NCBI GenBank assembly: GCA_947492525.1
Contig: CANLNQ010000012.1
Location: forward strand, 124,001-188,000
Direction: 5' to 3'
Origin: an uncultured Granulosicoccus sp.
Lineage (GTDB): Bacteria > Pseudomonadota > Gammaproteobacteria > Granulosicoccales > Granulosicoccaceae
DNA: 64,000 nt
Position numbers and translations under genes: made by a program
Part shown: positions 22,115 to 31,784 of the stretch, piece after piece
Numbering within the stretch: position 1 is the first letter of the stretch
Layout of the letters: each line of letters begins with the position of its first letter
Notes under the pieces: model-generated
What the model was told of the DNA's origin: nothing
The model's input: the letters and a program-made list of their open reading frames with translations, nothing else
Databases searched by the model: none

Positions 22115-22639
22115 ATGGACAGTAGGGCTGCATGGTTACAACAACAGCAATCCTGCATCGGGTTCGATGAGCTGACATCCATGGTGTCGGAACTGATGAG
22201 CCTGTTCGTCCGTGAGCAGGACCATGCCAGCGCGGCCAATGACACGGAATCACCCGATTGGATCTCCCCCAGTGGACTTACCCGGGTAGTCCGGCATGGC
22301 AGCAGTGCAGCCTTGCACAATGTGCTCAATCAGGTGCCGGATGCCGTCGCTGCCGAATACGAAGTGATTCATTGCGACATCCTGGAATTTTCCTGGTGCG
22401 AGTATCTGTGGCCACACCTGCAGCGCAGCAACGCCAACCAGCGACAGGCCATTCAGATCAATCTACCGACTACCTGTCTGGTCGAATTGATGCACTTCCA
22501 CGAACAGCAGGATACGTCCTGGCTGCGACGCTACCGTCTGGCCAACCCGGTCACGTCGCTTGCAGGCTCAGGAAGTCGTCGAACTCAGGTCAATAAAGTT
22601 GGCATAGTGGCTAAGCCTGACCGGTTCAAGATCCTTTAG
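22115..22639 (+). CDS. Uncharacterised 174-residue protein
   Basis: I do not recognise this protein. It is soluble-looking, with no signal peptide or membrane segment, and rich in Gln, His and Trp. AAGAGG lies five bases before the ATG, a good ribosome binding site, which is the main support for its being real. Its last 72 bases overlap the 3' end of the convergent GGDEF-EAL gene, so the C-terminal 24 residues may be dispensable or the frame may be spurious there. It lies 194 bases after ubiD. Confidence 0.5.
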   Translation: MDSRAAWLQQQQSCIGFDELTSMVSELMSLFVREQDHASAANDTESPDWISPSGLTRVVRHGSSAALHNVLNQVPDAVAAEYEVIHCDILEFSWCEYLWPHLQRSNANQRQAIQINLPTTCLVELMHFHEQQDTSWLRRYRLANPVTSLAGSGSRRTQVNKVGIVAKPDRFKIL

Positions 22640-25288
22640 GCGCGCCGCCATTTCGCGTGCCGGCAACGGCTGTGAGAAATGGTAGCCCTGATAACCTTCG
22701 CAACCTTCCAGCGCCAGCATCGGCAGGATATCCCCATCCTCAACACCTTCGGCAATCACGCGAATGCCCAGCGTTCTTGCCAGGGCGATGATGCTCTTGA
22801 TGACGGTGATGGCATGCGGGAATCGAGAGATATCGGCGATGAAGGAGCGGTCGATCTTCAGGTGATCCAGCGGCAACTGGCTCAGATAGGCCAGCGAGGA
22901 GTAGCCCGTACCGAAGTCATCCAGCGAAATCTGCACACCGAGGCTCTTGATATCGTTGATGATATTGGTTTCTATCGTCTGCACCAGAGCCGACTCGGTA
23001 ATCTCCAGGATCAGGCTGTCGGGTCGCATCGAATGCTTGTCCAGAATCGCGGCAACGCGTTGGGCGAAATGCGGCATGCCCAGCTGACGTGCCGATACAT
23101 TCACCGACATGGTGGTCGCCGCACCGATCAGACCCTTGCGCAGCCAGATGCGATGCTGCCCGCAGGCCTGGCTGATCGCCCACTCACCCAGTTCCCCGAT
23201 CAATCCGGTTTCTTCCAGCACATCGATGAAGGCGCCGGGGCTGACGTGTTCGCCGGTATCCTGTGGCCAGCGCAGCAGTGCTTCGAAGCCCAGCAGTCGC
23301 TGTTCACGAATCAATAGCTGCGGTTGGTAGAAGAGCTCGAAATCCTGTCGATCGACTGCCCGGCGCAGGCTGGTGATCATGACCGAGCGATCCCGTTGCG
23401 CCTGATCCAGTTCTGGCGTGAAGAAGACATGTCTGGAGCGTCCGGAGAGCTTTGCCCGGTACAGGGCAACGTCGGCCTGCTTGATCAGACTGTTGGCATC
23501 CTGAACACTCCTGCCTTCCATGCCGGTGGCCAGCGCTATGCCCACACTGGCAGAGACGTAGACTTCTTCCATCTGCAACAGGAATGGCTGCTTCAGCGCG
23601 TGGACGATGGCATCGGCGACGATGCTGGCATCCTGACTGTTGTCCAGAGTGCGCAGGGTGACGGTGAATTCATCCCCACCGAGGCGTGCCACGATGTCGT
23701 CCTCGCGAACCGTATGGCGGATGCGGTGGGCTACCTGCTGCAGCAACTCGTCGCCGGCATCGTGTCCCAGAGTATCGTTGACGGCCTTGAACCCGTCCAG
23801 ATCGATGAACAGCAGGGCGATGATGCCATGGGGCTTGCGCTCATCCAGAGAGCTGTGCAGCTGATCGAGAAAACTGGTGCGATTGGGCAGGCCGGTCAAG
23901 GCGTCGTGATGCGCGATCTGCGTCAGCCGCCTTTCGGCCATGTACTGCTCGGTGATGTCCATGATCACGACCAGACTGCCGGTAAGCCGCTTCAGGGAAT
24001 TCATCAGTCCCGTGGCGTTCATGCTGACCCACAAAGGCCGTTTGTCCGGGGGATCCAGACGCACCACCTGACGATAGGTCTGGCCATCGAGCAGGGCTCG
24101 TCGCATGTCCATCAGGGTCTGCGGACGCTGCTCTTCATGCAGGGCCTCGATCCAGCCACTGCCCATGTTCGTTTCAAGCGACTGCCCGGTGAGCTGGCAC
24201 CACATGTCGTTGGCGTAGTCGCATGTCCACTCCTGGTTGAGCTTGACGATGCCGACCGGTGCCAGCTGGGTCAGCGTCTGGTACTGCACGGCGGCGCTCT
24301 GCAGTTCACGCGCCGATTGAACGCGGTCGCTGATATCGTTGATCACGATTGTGGTGAAGACGCTGTCCTTGACGCGGGTATGGAACATCGACAGCTCAAC
24401 CGCGAATTCCTGCCCGTCGGCGCGGCGAGCGGTAATGTCCTGAATGACGAATGGCCGCTCGTCATGGGCCTGCAGGCTGCTGTAGTAGCTGGCGGCCCGC
24501 TGGGTCAATGTCTCGACCACAGCCTCCTCCAGAAACACGTTGATCGGCGAACCCAGCGTCTGATTGATATCGACACCGAACATCGTTTCACAGGCACGAT
24601 TGAAGGCGGTGATCCGGCACTGGTCGTCGATGGTCATGACGCCATTGAAGCTGGCGTCCAGCAGTGTCACCAGCTGTCGGCTGGTCTCGCCGATGTCGGC
24701 AATGACATTGTTGATGCCGCGATTGACGATGCTGTTGATGTGCACCCGCATGAAGGCGTCGAGCATCGACTGCAGGCGGTTGATCAGAACCAGATCGAAA
24801 CGCTGCCGGGCGTTGGCCACGAACAGCAGTCCCCGCAGTTCCGATTTTTCGCAGATCGGCAGCAGGGCATAGGAATGGATGCGCGGATGGCAACTGGGCA
24901 GATTGATACTGACCTTGTCCTCTGCCGAATTGCTGAAGACCGATTTGCCGGTGTCGATGACGTCCTGCAACAGACCGTCCGCCTGCCGATGGAGCAGGGT
25001 GTCGTGCTGTCTGGAGAGCACACCGCTGGTGTCCACCGACACGACGGCATCGAGGATGACTCTGGCCTTCGCCTTGGCATCCGATGGCGTGGTGTCGATG
25101 CGCAGCACGCAACCGTAGGCTGCATCCACCAGCCGCAAGGCCTCGATGATCAGCTCTTCACCCAGCTCACGTGGTGACAGTCCACGCGCCACGCGGTCTC
25201 CGACGCGGTCCAGAAAACGCTTCTGGATATTGTCTACCGCTTGTCGTACCTCGAAATCAGCACGTCGTTCTGTTTCGATTTCGCTCAC
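22568..25288 (-). CDS. GAF-PAS-PAS-GGDEF-EAL cyclic-di-GMP signalling protein
   Basis: A 906-residue cytoplasmic protein with no membrane segments. A GAF-like domain (about 30-185) is followed by two PAS domains (about 205-322 and 330-445), then GGDEF (about 450-625) and EAL (about 635-890). The GGDEF motif is intact (RLGGDEF, 535-541) with an RxxD inhibitory site (REDD, 528-531), so cyclase activity and product inhibition are possible. The EAL domain keeps FEALLRW, EITES, DDFGTGYSS and AEGVED, so phosphodiesterase activity is also plausible. Which dominates cannot be told. Input is probably a small ligand or redox signal bound by GAF or PAS. Confidence 0.93.
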   Translation of the reverse strand: MSEIETERRADFEVRQAVDNIQKRFLDRVGDRVARGLSPRELGEELIIEALRLVDAAYGCVLRIDTTPSDAKAKARVILDAVVSVDTSGVLSRQHDTLLHRQADGLLQDVIDTGKSVFSNSAEDKVSINLPSCHPRIHSYALLPICEKSELRGLLFVANARQRFDLVLINRLQSMLDAFMRVHINSIVNRGINNVIADIGETSRQLVTLLDASFNGVMTIDDQCRITAFNRACETMFGVDINQTLGSPINVFLEEAVVETLTQRAASYYSSLQAHDERPFVIQDITARRADGQEFAVELSMFHTRVKDSVFTTIVINDISDRVQSARELQSAAVQYQTLTQLAPVGIVKLNQEWTCDYANDMWCQLTGQSLETNMGSGWIEALHEEQRPQTLMDMRRALLDGQTYRQVVRLDPPDKRPLWVSMNATGLMNSLKRLTGSLVVIMDITEQYMAERRLTQIAHHDALTGLPNRTSFLDQLHSSLDERKPHGIIALLFIDLDGFKAVNDTLGHDAGDELLQQVAHRIRHTVREDDIVARLGGDEFTVTLRTLDNSQDASIVADAIVHALKQPFLLQMEEVYVSASVGIALATGMEGRSVQDANSLIKQADVALYRAKLSGRSRHVFFTPELDQAQRDRSVMITSLRRAVDRQDFELFYQPQLLIREQRLLGFEALLRWPQDTGEHVSPGAFIDVLEETGLIGELGEWAISQACGQHRIWLRKGLIGAATTMSVNVSARQLGMPHFAQRVAAILDKHSMRPDSLILEITESALVQTIETNIINDIKSLGVQISLDDFGTGYSSLAYLSQLPLDHLKIDRSFIADISRFPHAITVIKSIIALARTLGIRVIAEGVEDGDILPMLALEGCEGYQGYHFSQPLPAREMAARLKDLEPVRLSHYANFIDLSSTTS

Positions 25289-25559
25289 ACGAATCCGTAT
25301 TCCTCGACTCCGCTGGTGCGGGTTTGATACTCCCCTGAGCCGGGAACATCTTTCGGCTGATACATGTGTTTCGGGGCATGGCCAACTGTGTGACCGTAGT
25401 GTAGTTCACACGACTTATTGTGGGCCGACGAAACGCGTTATGCAGCTATCAGATATGTAGTAACGCACCATGAGACGATGAAACAGGAAACTATATTGCC
25501 GGAGTGGCTGCGGACGCCACGAGGTCCGGGAACAACGTGGACGCTGATTGCCTCGACGA

Positions 25560-26297
25560 TCAGGATTGCAGCCAGCGAGCAATGCACTGCAGCTGACCCT
25601 GATCACCCGGCGGTGTGGCGATCAGGGGCGGCTGCTCGAATCCCAGGTCCCGCGCCAGTTCAGCGGCGCGCCCGCTGTTCACCACCAGCGGCAGCGGCCG
25701 GATCCGCGGCAAGTGATTCGCACACAGGGTCATCAGATTCTGCAGGCATTCGTTGCTGGTGATGCTGATCAGGTCGGGGGGCTGCTGCTCGAAAATGCGA
25801 GCGACCCGAGCCTCTGGTATGTCCGGTAATCGGCGCCGATAGACGTTTGCGCTATCGACCTGCCAGCCGAGTGTGCGCAGCCCGGGTGCCAGTACGCCGC
25901 GTCCGCCACAGCCCTTGACCAGCAACAGGCTACCCGGCGTGCAGGTGCCGATCTGCGCCAGAAAGGATTCGCTGTCGTAGGGGGAATCGGGCAGGGTAGC
26001 GAGCGTCTGCCCATACCCTTGCAGCGCTTGTCCGGTGGCCGATCCGATGGCGTATACAGCAAGCCCGGTCCACGGCAGGGGACGTTGCCGGTGCGCCTGC
26101 CTGACCGCATTCACACTGGTGAACAGCACGCTGTCATGCTGCTCGGCAGGGTCGCTCTGCAGGCCGGCGTCCGCTACCGGCTCGATGGCCAGACAGGGCA
26201 GGTGGCTGACTGACAGGCCCATGGTCTGCAGCTGCTCGATGAACGGCAGGTGTTGCCCGATCGGACGGGTTATCAGGATGTGCGGCGTTGTGCTCAT
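25560..26297 (-). CDS. hemD: Uroporphyrinogen-III synthase
   Basis: HemD closes hydroxymethylbilane to uroporphyrinogen III in haem and sirohaem synthesis. The 245-residue protein begins with ILITRPIGQHLPFIEQLQTMGLSVSHLPCLAIEP and contains the late SLLLVKGCGGRGVLAPGLRTLGWQVDSANVYRR motif, both typical of this low-conservation family. hemC, often next to it, is absent. It is divergent from argH with an 82-base gap between them. Confidence 0.88.
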   Translation of the reverse strand: MSTTPHILITRPIGQHLPFIEQLQTMGLSVSHLPCLAIEPVADAGLQSDPAEQHDSVLFTSVNAVRQAHRQRPLPWTGLAVYAIGSATGQALQGYGQTLATLPDSPYDSESFLAQIGTCTPGSLLLVKGCGGRGVLAPGLRTLGWQVDSANVYRRRLPDIPEARVARIFEQQPPDLISITSNECLQNLMTLCANHLPRIRPLPLVVNSGRAAELARDLGFEQPPLIATPPGDQGQLQCIARWLQS

Positions 26298-26379
26298 GAT
26301 ATCGATAGTCTACCTGCGCTATCCGAGTTCGGCGCTAGCCAGTACACTTGCCTGATTTCGAGCATTCGACGATTTCATC

Positions 26380-27831
26380 ATGAGTTCTACAGAGTCATCC
26401 AGCGGCAACAAGCCGGCACAAGACAGCGACAAGGCGCAGACCAACACCCAGTGGGGCGGTCGTTTCAGCGAGTCCACCGATCAGTTCGTACAGGCATTCA
26501 CGGCGTCCGTGCAGTTCGATCAGCGCATGTACCGTCAGGATATCGAGGGATCACGCGCCCATGCGGCCATGCTGACGCGCATCGGCGTGCTGGATGAGGC
26601 CGATCTGAGTGCCATTCGTCAGGGGCTCGATGCCATCGAAAAGGAGATCGAAGCGGGCAATTTCGAGTGGTCGGTGGCACTCGAGGACGTACACATGAAT
26701 ATCGAAGCCGCACTGACCGCGCGTATCGGTGATGCCGGCAAGCGATTGCACACGGGTCGCTCGCGCAATGATCAGGTGGCCACCGATATCCGGCTCTACA
26801 TGCGCGATGCCTGCGATGCGGCAGCTGCGGAATGCACACGACTGCTCGAAGGTCTGTTGCCACTGGCCCAGACTCACGCCGGCACCATCATGCCCGGTTT
26901 CACCCATCTGCAGACGGCTCAGCCGGTGACCTTCGGTCATCACGTGATGGCCTGGTTCGAAATGCTGCTGCGTGATCTGGAGCGTCTCGGTGATACCCGA
27001 CGACGACTCAATCGCATGCCGCTCGGGGCGGCGGCACTGGCCGGTACGTCCTACCCCATCGACCGGGAAATCACGCGGGAGCTGCTGCAGTTCGATGCAG
27101 TCTGCGAAAACTCCCTGGATGCGGTCAGCGATCGGGATTTTGCCATCGAGTTCTGTTCGAACACCGCGATCTGCCTGATGCATCTGTCGCGTATTGCCGA
27201 AGAGCTGGTGCTGTGGATGTCGGCGCAGTTCCGTTTCATCGATCTGCCCGATCGTTTCTGCACGGGCTCGTCCATCATGCCGCAGAAGAAGAATCCGGAT
27301 GTGCCCGAACTGGTACGAGGCAAGACCGGTCGCGCCTATGGCAATCTGATGTCACTGCTGACGCTCATGAAGAGCCAGCCACTGGCCTACAACAAGGACA
27401 ATCAGGAAGACAAGGAACCGCTGTTCGATTCGGTGGATACGCTGCTTGGCAGTCTGCGCGCCTTTGCCGACATGCTGCCGGCCATTCAGGTGCGCGAAGA
27501 GTCGATGCGCACGGCGGCCCGGGACGGATTCTCCACGGCAACCGATCTGGCGGACTATCTGGTGCGCAAGGGGCTGGCGTTCCGCGATGCCCATGAAGTG
27601 GTTGGTCTGGCCGTGGCTCACGGCATCCGCCATTCTCAGGACCTGGCCGATATGTCGCTGGATGTGCTGCGCGGCTTCAGTGATCACATCGAAGCCGATG
27701 TATTCGAGGTGCTGACGCTGGAAGGATCGGTCAGCGCCCGTAGCCATGTTGGCGGTACCGCGCCCGAGGCAGTCCGTGCCGCCATCGAGCGCGCCCGCGG
27801 GCGTCTGGCCAGTGCCTACATGCCGAACTGA
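26380..27831 (+). CDS. argH: Argininosuccinate lyase
   Basis: ArgH splits argininosuccinate into arginine and fumarate, the last step of arginine synthesis. The 483-residue protein has [23 protein letters not shown] at the start, the conserved [12 protein letters not shown] and TGRSRNDQV segments, and the lyase signature [23 protein letters not shown] containing the catalytic serine loop. The N-terminal 25 residues are polar and longer than in E. coli. Its 3' end overlaps the convergent esterase gene by 16 bases. Confidence 0.97.
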   Translation: MSSTESSSGNKPAQDSDKAQTNTQWGGRFSESTDQFVQAFTASVQFDQRMYRQDIEGSRAHAAMLTRIGVLDEADLSAIRQGLDAIEKEIEAGNFEWSVALEDVHMNIEAALTARIGDAGKRLHTGRSRNDQVATDIRLYMRDACDAAAAECTRLLEGLLPLAQTHAGTIMPGFTHLQTAQPVTFGHHVMAWFEMLLRDLERLGDTRRRLNRMPLGAAALAGTSYPIDREITRELLQFDAVCENSLDAVSDRDFAIEFCSNTAICLMHLSRIAEELVLWMSAQFRFIDLPDRFCTGSSIMPQKKNPDVPELVRGKTGRAYGNLMSLLTLMKSQPLAYNKDNQEDKEPLFDSVDTLLGSLRAFADMLPAIQVREESMRTAARDGFSTATDLADYLVRKGLAFRDAHEVVGLAVAHGIRHSQDLADMSLDVLRGFSDHIEADVFEVLTLEGSVSARSHVGGTAPEAVRAAIERARGRLASAYMPN

Positions 27832-28493
27832 CGTTTCAGCCAATCGGAGACGTCGGCGACTTCTTCGGCGCTCACGCTGTGTGGAATGGGGTAGCTGTGC
27901 CATTCCAGCGCCACCTTGTGTTCGAGCATCACATCGCGTGACTGCTCGGCATGGCGAATCTGGATGACATCATCGTAGAGTCCATGAGCCATGAAGACCG
28001 GTACCGTCAATCGCTCCGGCGTGATAGCCGGCAGCGATGTTTCCTGAATGGGCAGATAGGTGGACAGAGCCAGAATGCCGCCGAGCGTGTGCTTGCCGGT
28101 GAGGCCTTCGTACAGGGCAATGGCGCCACCCTGGGAGAAGCCGGCCAGCGTGATGTTGCGCGCCGGGATGCCGGCTTCGATCTGACTGTCGATCAGTTCA
28201 CTGATCATGCTGGCAGATTCCATGATGCCGGCGCTGTCCTGCTGGCGACTGCCGAAGTCCATCGAGTTGATGTCATACCAGCCGCGCATGGCCGCACCAC
28301 CGTTGACCGTGATGGGTCTGACCGGCGCGTGGGGGAACAGGAAGCGCACTCCGGGGCGTTGCAGCAACTGCAGTTCCGGTACGATGGGTTCGAAGTCATG
28401 GCCACTGGCACCAAGCCCGTGCAGCCATATCACGGCGTATTCTGGTTGATCGGCGGTGTTGATCTCGATGCAATCGAGCAGTTTCCGGGTCAT
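27816..28493 (-). CDS. Carboxylesterase/phospholipase family alpha/beta hydrolase
   Basis: A 225-residue alpha/beta hydrolase of the acyl-protein thioesterase/carboxylesterase type. It has the opening [27 protein letters not shown], the nucleophile elbow [11 protein letters not shown], the acid-region [10 protein letters not shown] and the catalytic histidine in [13 protein letters not shown]. Such enzymes cleave short acyl esters or thioesters in the cytoplasm. I chose the ATG at 28493 ([12 protein letters not shown]); the open frame extends about 90 residues further into lptM without homology. Confidence 0.9.
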   Translation of the reverse strand: MTRKLLDCIEINTADQPEYAVIWLHGLGASGHDFEPIVPELQLLQRPGVRFLFPHAPVRPITVNGGAAMRGWYDINSMDFGSRQQDSAGIMESASMISELIDSQIEAGIPARNITLAGFSQGGAIALYEGLTGKHTLGGILALSTYLPIQETSLPAITPERLTVPVFMAHGLYDDVIQIRHAEQSRDVMLEHKVALEWHSYPIPHSVSAEEVADVSDWLKRQFGM

Positions 28494-28566
28494 GGGTTCT
28501 GGCGGTTTCAGGGTATCGAGTAGGCGAGGCGAGTATACTCCAAAGCCCCTGATCGAAAGTGCCGGC

Positions 28567-28800
28567 ATGAATTCGCGACAACTGATACAACTGATCTGCA
28601 GCTCGATGGCGCTGATGGCGATGTCCGCCTGTGGCAACAAGGGCGATCTGTATCTTCCGGATGACCCGACGATCCGGCAGGGTATGGAACAGATCCAGCG
28701 TGTCCTTGACATCGACGAGGTGCCCGTGGCCGATCCGGTGGAGGTGGATGATGACGACATTTACGTGAAACCGGACAGGAAGACGGCGACGCAGCCCTGA
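28567..28800 (+). CDS. lptM: LPS translocon maturation lipoprotein LptM (YifL-like)
   Basis: A 77-residue lipoprotein with signal peptide MNSRQLIQLICSSMALMAMSAC and the family-typical CGNKGDLYLPD immediately after the lipidated cysteine. LptM helps mature LptD in the outer membrane. The position just before lysA-dapF is conserved in gammaproteobacteria. An upstream in-frame extension exists but would precede the signal peptide, so the ATG at 28567 is preferred. The remainder is acidic and low in complexity. Confidence 0.88.
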   Translation: MNSRQLIQLICSSMALMAMSACGNKGDLYLPDDPTIRQGMEQIQRVLDIDEVPVADPVEVDDDDIYVKPDRKTATQP

Positions 28801-28914
28801 TCCGGCACGGTTGCCGCACGGCAAAGACACCCCAACCGCCTGACCCGAAACCCGCACCTCGATCGTCCATCGACAGACTCGAGCCCCACAGATTCAACCC
28901 AAAGACGCCATTGC

Positions 28915-30162
28915 ATGACTGCCTTCTACCGACAATCCGGCTCGATGATGAGTGACCGGAAATCCCTGAGTTCGCTGGCTGAGGAATTCGGTACACCCCT
29001 GTATGTCTACAACCGATCCGCCATCGAACAGGCATGGCAGGAATTCGAAAACGCGCTGCAAGGGCACCCTCACCTGATCTGCTACGCGGTCAAGGCCAAC
29101 AGCAATCTGGCCATACTGAACATCCTCGCCAGGCTGGGTTCGGGATTCGATATCGTCTCCCTGGGCGAACTCAAGCGGGTGCTGGCGGCCGGTGGTCAGG
29201 CCGACAAGATCGTGTTCTCCGGGGTCGGCAAGAGCGCTGCCGAGATGGCGGCCGGGCTCGAAGCCGGCATTCGCTGCTTCAATGTGGAATCCGATGCCGA
29301 ACTGGATCGTCTGGCGGAGGTGGCAGCCGCACACGGTGTGGTCGCACCCGTTTCCCTGCGCATCAATCCGGATGTCGATGCACAGACGCACCCCTATATC
29401 TCCACCGGTCTGAAGGAGAACAAGTTCGGGATCGGCATGAGTCACGCGATGGACAGCTACCGGCGCGGGGCGGATCATGGCAGCCTGGCCATCAAGGGGA
29501 TCGATTGCCATATCGGCTCGCAGCTGACGCGCCTGTCGCCTTACGCCGATGCGGTGGCACTGCTGATCGACATGGTGGATCGTCTGGCCGATGAAGGCAT
29601 TCGACTCTCACATCTGGATGTGGGTGGGGGGCAGGGTATAGCCTACTCGGAAGACGAAGCCAGTCTGGATATCGGCGCCTGGGCCGACTGCGTGATCCAG
29701 GGCATCGGTGAGCGCGAGCTGGAGATTCTGGTTGAACCCGGGCGCTATGTGGTGGGCCAGGCGGGTGTGCTGCTGACACGCGTGGAGTACCTGAAGAACA
29801 ATGAAGACCGGCATTTCGCCGTGGTGGATGCGGCCATGAATGATCTGATTCGCCCCGCCCTGTACAGCGCCTGGCAGGCGATCGAGGAAGTGGAGACGCT
29901 GCCGCGCGAGACGCAGGTGTACGACGTGGTGGGCCCGATCTGCGAGTCGGCCGATTTTCTTGGCAAGGAACGCAGCCTGGCCATCGCTCAGGATGATCTG
30001 CTGTGTGTGCGTTCGGCAGGTGCCTATGCCTCGGTTATGAGCTCCAACTACAACACGCGTGCACGCGCCGCCGAAGTCATGGTGGATGGTGACGAGGCTC
30101 ATCTGGTGCGTGCCCGGGAGGAGATCACGGACCTGTTTGCCAACGAGTCCGTGCTGCCATGA
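28915..30162 (+). CDS. lysA: Diaminopimelate decarboxylase
   Basis: LysA decarboxylates meso-diaminopimelate to lysine with pyridoxal phosphate. The 415-residue protein has GTPLYVYNRSAIEQ, the PLP-lysine motif CYAVKANSN, the glycine-rich HLDVGGGQGI, and the CESADFLGKER active-site loop of the partner subunit. The stop overlaps the dapF ATG (ATGA), so the two are translationally coupled in one operon with DUF484 and xerC. Confidence 0.97.
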   Translation: MTAFYRQSGSMMSDRKSLSSLAEEFGTPLYVYNRSAIEQAWQEFENALQGHPHLICYAVKANSNLAILNILARLGSGFDIVSLGELKRVLAAGGQADKIVFSGVGKSAAEMAAGLEAGIRCFNVESDAELDRLAEVAAAHGVVAPVSLRINPDVDAQTHPYISTGLKENKFGIGMSHAMDSYRRGADHGSLAIKGIDCHIGSQLTRLSPYADAVALLIDMVDRLADEGIRLSHLDVGGGQGIAYSEDEASLDIGAWADCVIQGIGERELEILVEPGRYVVGQAGVLLTRVEYLKNNEDRHFAVVDAAMNDLIRPALYSAWQAIEEVETLPRETQVYDVVGPICESADFLGKERSLAIAQDDLLCVRSAGAYASVMSSNYNTRARAAEVMVDGDEAHLVRAREEITDLFANESVLP

Positions 30163-30998
30163 AGTCGATCACCTTCACCAAGATGCACGGCCTGGGCAAT
30201 GACTTCATGGTCATTGACAACCAGCAGCAGAACATCCGGCTCGAGCCCGAACTGATTCGCAGTCTGTCGGATCGCCATACCGGAATCGGCTTCGATCAGC
30301 TCCTGGTGGTCGAGGCACCCTCGGTGGCAGAGGCTGAATTCGACTACCGGATATTCAATGCCGATGGCGATGAAGTGGAACACTGCGGTAACGGTGCGCG
30401 TTGCTTTGCCCGCTTCGTCAGCGAGCGCGGCATGACCGACAACCGGGTCATTCGGGTCAATACCCGTGGTGGTCTGATCACCCTGCGTCTGCAGGAGGAT
30501 GGGCAGGTGATGGTGCAGATGGGAGTGCCGGTATTCGAGCCTGCCGGCGTGCCGTTCCTGGCCGATGAGCCCGGGGCTGCGCTGTATCACGATCTGCAGG
30601 TGGGTGAGGCCGTCTATCGGGTCGGGGTGGCCAGCATCGGCAACCCGCATGTGCTGCTGCAGGTGGAGAATGTCGATACCGCCGATGTGGAAGGACTGGG
30701 GCCACAGATAGAAAATCACCCGAAATTTCCACGTCGCGTCAATGTGAGTTTCATGCAGATCATCGACCGCCAGAATGTGCGCCTGAGAGTGTTCGAACGC
30801 GGCGTTGGCGAAACGCAAGCCTGTGGTAGCGGGGCCTGCGCAGCGATGGCCATCGCGCAGCGTCAGGGACTACTTGACAAAACGGTGTCTGTGACCTTAC
30901 CCGGAGGGGTATTGAAAATACATTGGCCAAATGAAAACTCATCAATTGAAATGACGGGCCCATGTTCTACAGTCTTTGAAGGACACACGAGAATGTAG
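30159..30998 (+). CDS. dapF: Diaminopimelate epimerase
   Basis: DapF converts LL-diaminopimelate to the meso form used for lysine and peptidoglycan. The 279-residue protein has FTKMHGLGNDFMVIDN at the start and both catalytic cysteine regions, DEVEHCGNGARCFARFV and GETQACGSGACAAMAIA. It lies between lysA and the DUF484 gene, the common gammaproteobacterial order. Confidence 0.97.
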   Translation: MKSITFTKMHGLGNDFMVIDNQQQNIRLEPELIRSLSDRHTGIGFDQLLVVEAPSVAEAEFDYRIFNADGDEVEHCGNGARCFARFVSERGMTDNRVIRVNTRGGLITLRLQEDGQVMVQMGVPVFEPAGVPFLADEPGAALYHDLQVGEAVYRVGVASIGNPHVLLQVENVDTADVEGLGPQIENHPKFPRRVNVSFMQIIDRQNVRLRVFERGVGETQACGSGACAAMAIAQRQGLLDKTVSVTLPGGVLKIHWPNENSSIEMTGPCSTVFEGHTRM

Positions 30999-31004
30999 AA
31001 AAAA

Positions 31005-31784
31005 ATGCAATCCGAACAAACTGATCTGGACCACGTGCTTGACGATGAAGACGTGCTTCGGTTTCTGGCAGGCAACCCCGAATTCTTCGTCAACAACCAG
31101 GATATCCTGCCCAGGCTTCGTATCCCCCATGAGTCCGGCAAGGCCGTATCCCTGATCGAAAAGCAAGTCAGCGTACTGCGAGGAAAGTGCGGCACGCTGG
31201 AGAACAGCCTGCGGGATCTGATCGCGGTTGCCCGTGAGAATGAATCCCTGCATCAACGTCTGCATCTGCTGTTGCAGGAAATCATCTCCACGCGTTCGCT
31301 GGATCAGATCGTGACGCTGACACGCAACAGCCTGCGCGAGAATTTCAACGCCGACGATGTGCGCGTTCTGCTGATTGCCAGCAAGCCGAAAGCGCCCCGC
31401 AAAACGGCCGCCGGCAAGACGCCGGGCAAGACTGCAAGCCCCCGGACGCGCAAGCAGAAGCCCGTGGAAGGCATGCGGATCGTTGAACACGATGATGCCT
31501 GCATTGCCTTGTTCGACGAGCTGTTCGCCGGTACGGACACCCTCTGTGGACTGCCCAGTGAAGAACAGCTGGCCTGCCTTGTCGGTCAGGATTGCGCCGG
31601 CATTGCCTCGGCCGCATTGATACCCCTGCAATACAAGAACCGTCTGGGTGTGGTCATGCTGACCAGTCGCGATGAATCCCGCTTTGCCTCGGGCAAGGGC
31701 GTCATGTTCCTGAACCAGCTGGGTCAGCTGCTGAGCCGTCGACTGCAGACCTATGGCACCATCGTGCCTGTGAACGCAGAGTGA
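31005..31784 (+). CDS. DUF484 family protein
   Basis: A 259-residue cytoplasmic protein of the DUF484 family, which is almost always found between dapF and xerC. It has the family start VLRFLAGNPEFFVNNQDILPRLRIPHESG followed by a coiled-coil-like segment (SLIEKQVSVLRGKCGTLENSLRDLIAVAREN), then a GAF-like domain interrupted by a basic Lys/Pro/Thr-rich insert (about 126-150). Its function is not established. The stop overlaps the xerC start (TGATG). Confidence 0.9.
   Translation: MQSEQTDLDHVLDDEDVLRFLAGNPEFFVNNQDILPRLRIPHESGKAVSLIEKQVSVLRGKCGTLENSLRDLIAVARENESLHQRLHLLLQEIISTRSLDQIVTLTRNSLRENFNADDVRVLLIASKPKAPRKTAAGKTPGKTASPRTRKQKPVEGMRIVEHDDACIALFDELFAGTDTLCGLPSEEQLACLVGQDCAGIASAALIPLQYKNRLGVVMLTSRDESRFASGKGVMFLNQLGQLLSRRLQTYGTIVPVNAE

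Noticed and set aside
23324..25177. 617-codon plus-strand frame opposite the GGDEF-EAL gene
   Set aside because: It is antisense to intact GAF, PAS and GGDEF domains and encodes no recognisable protein.
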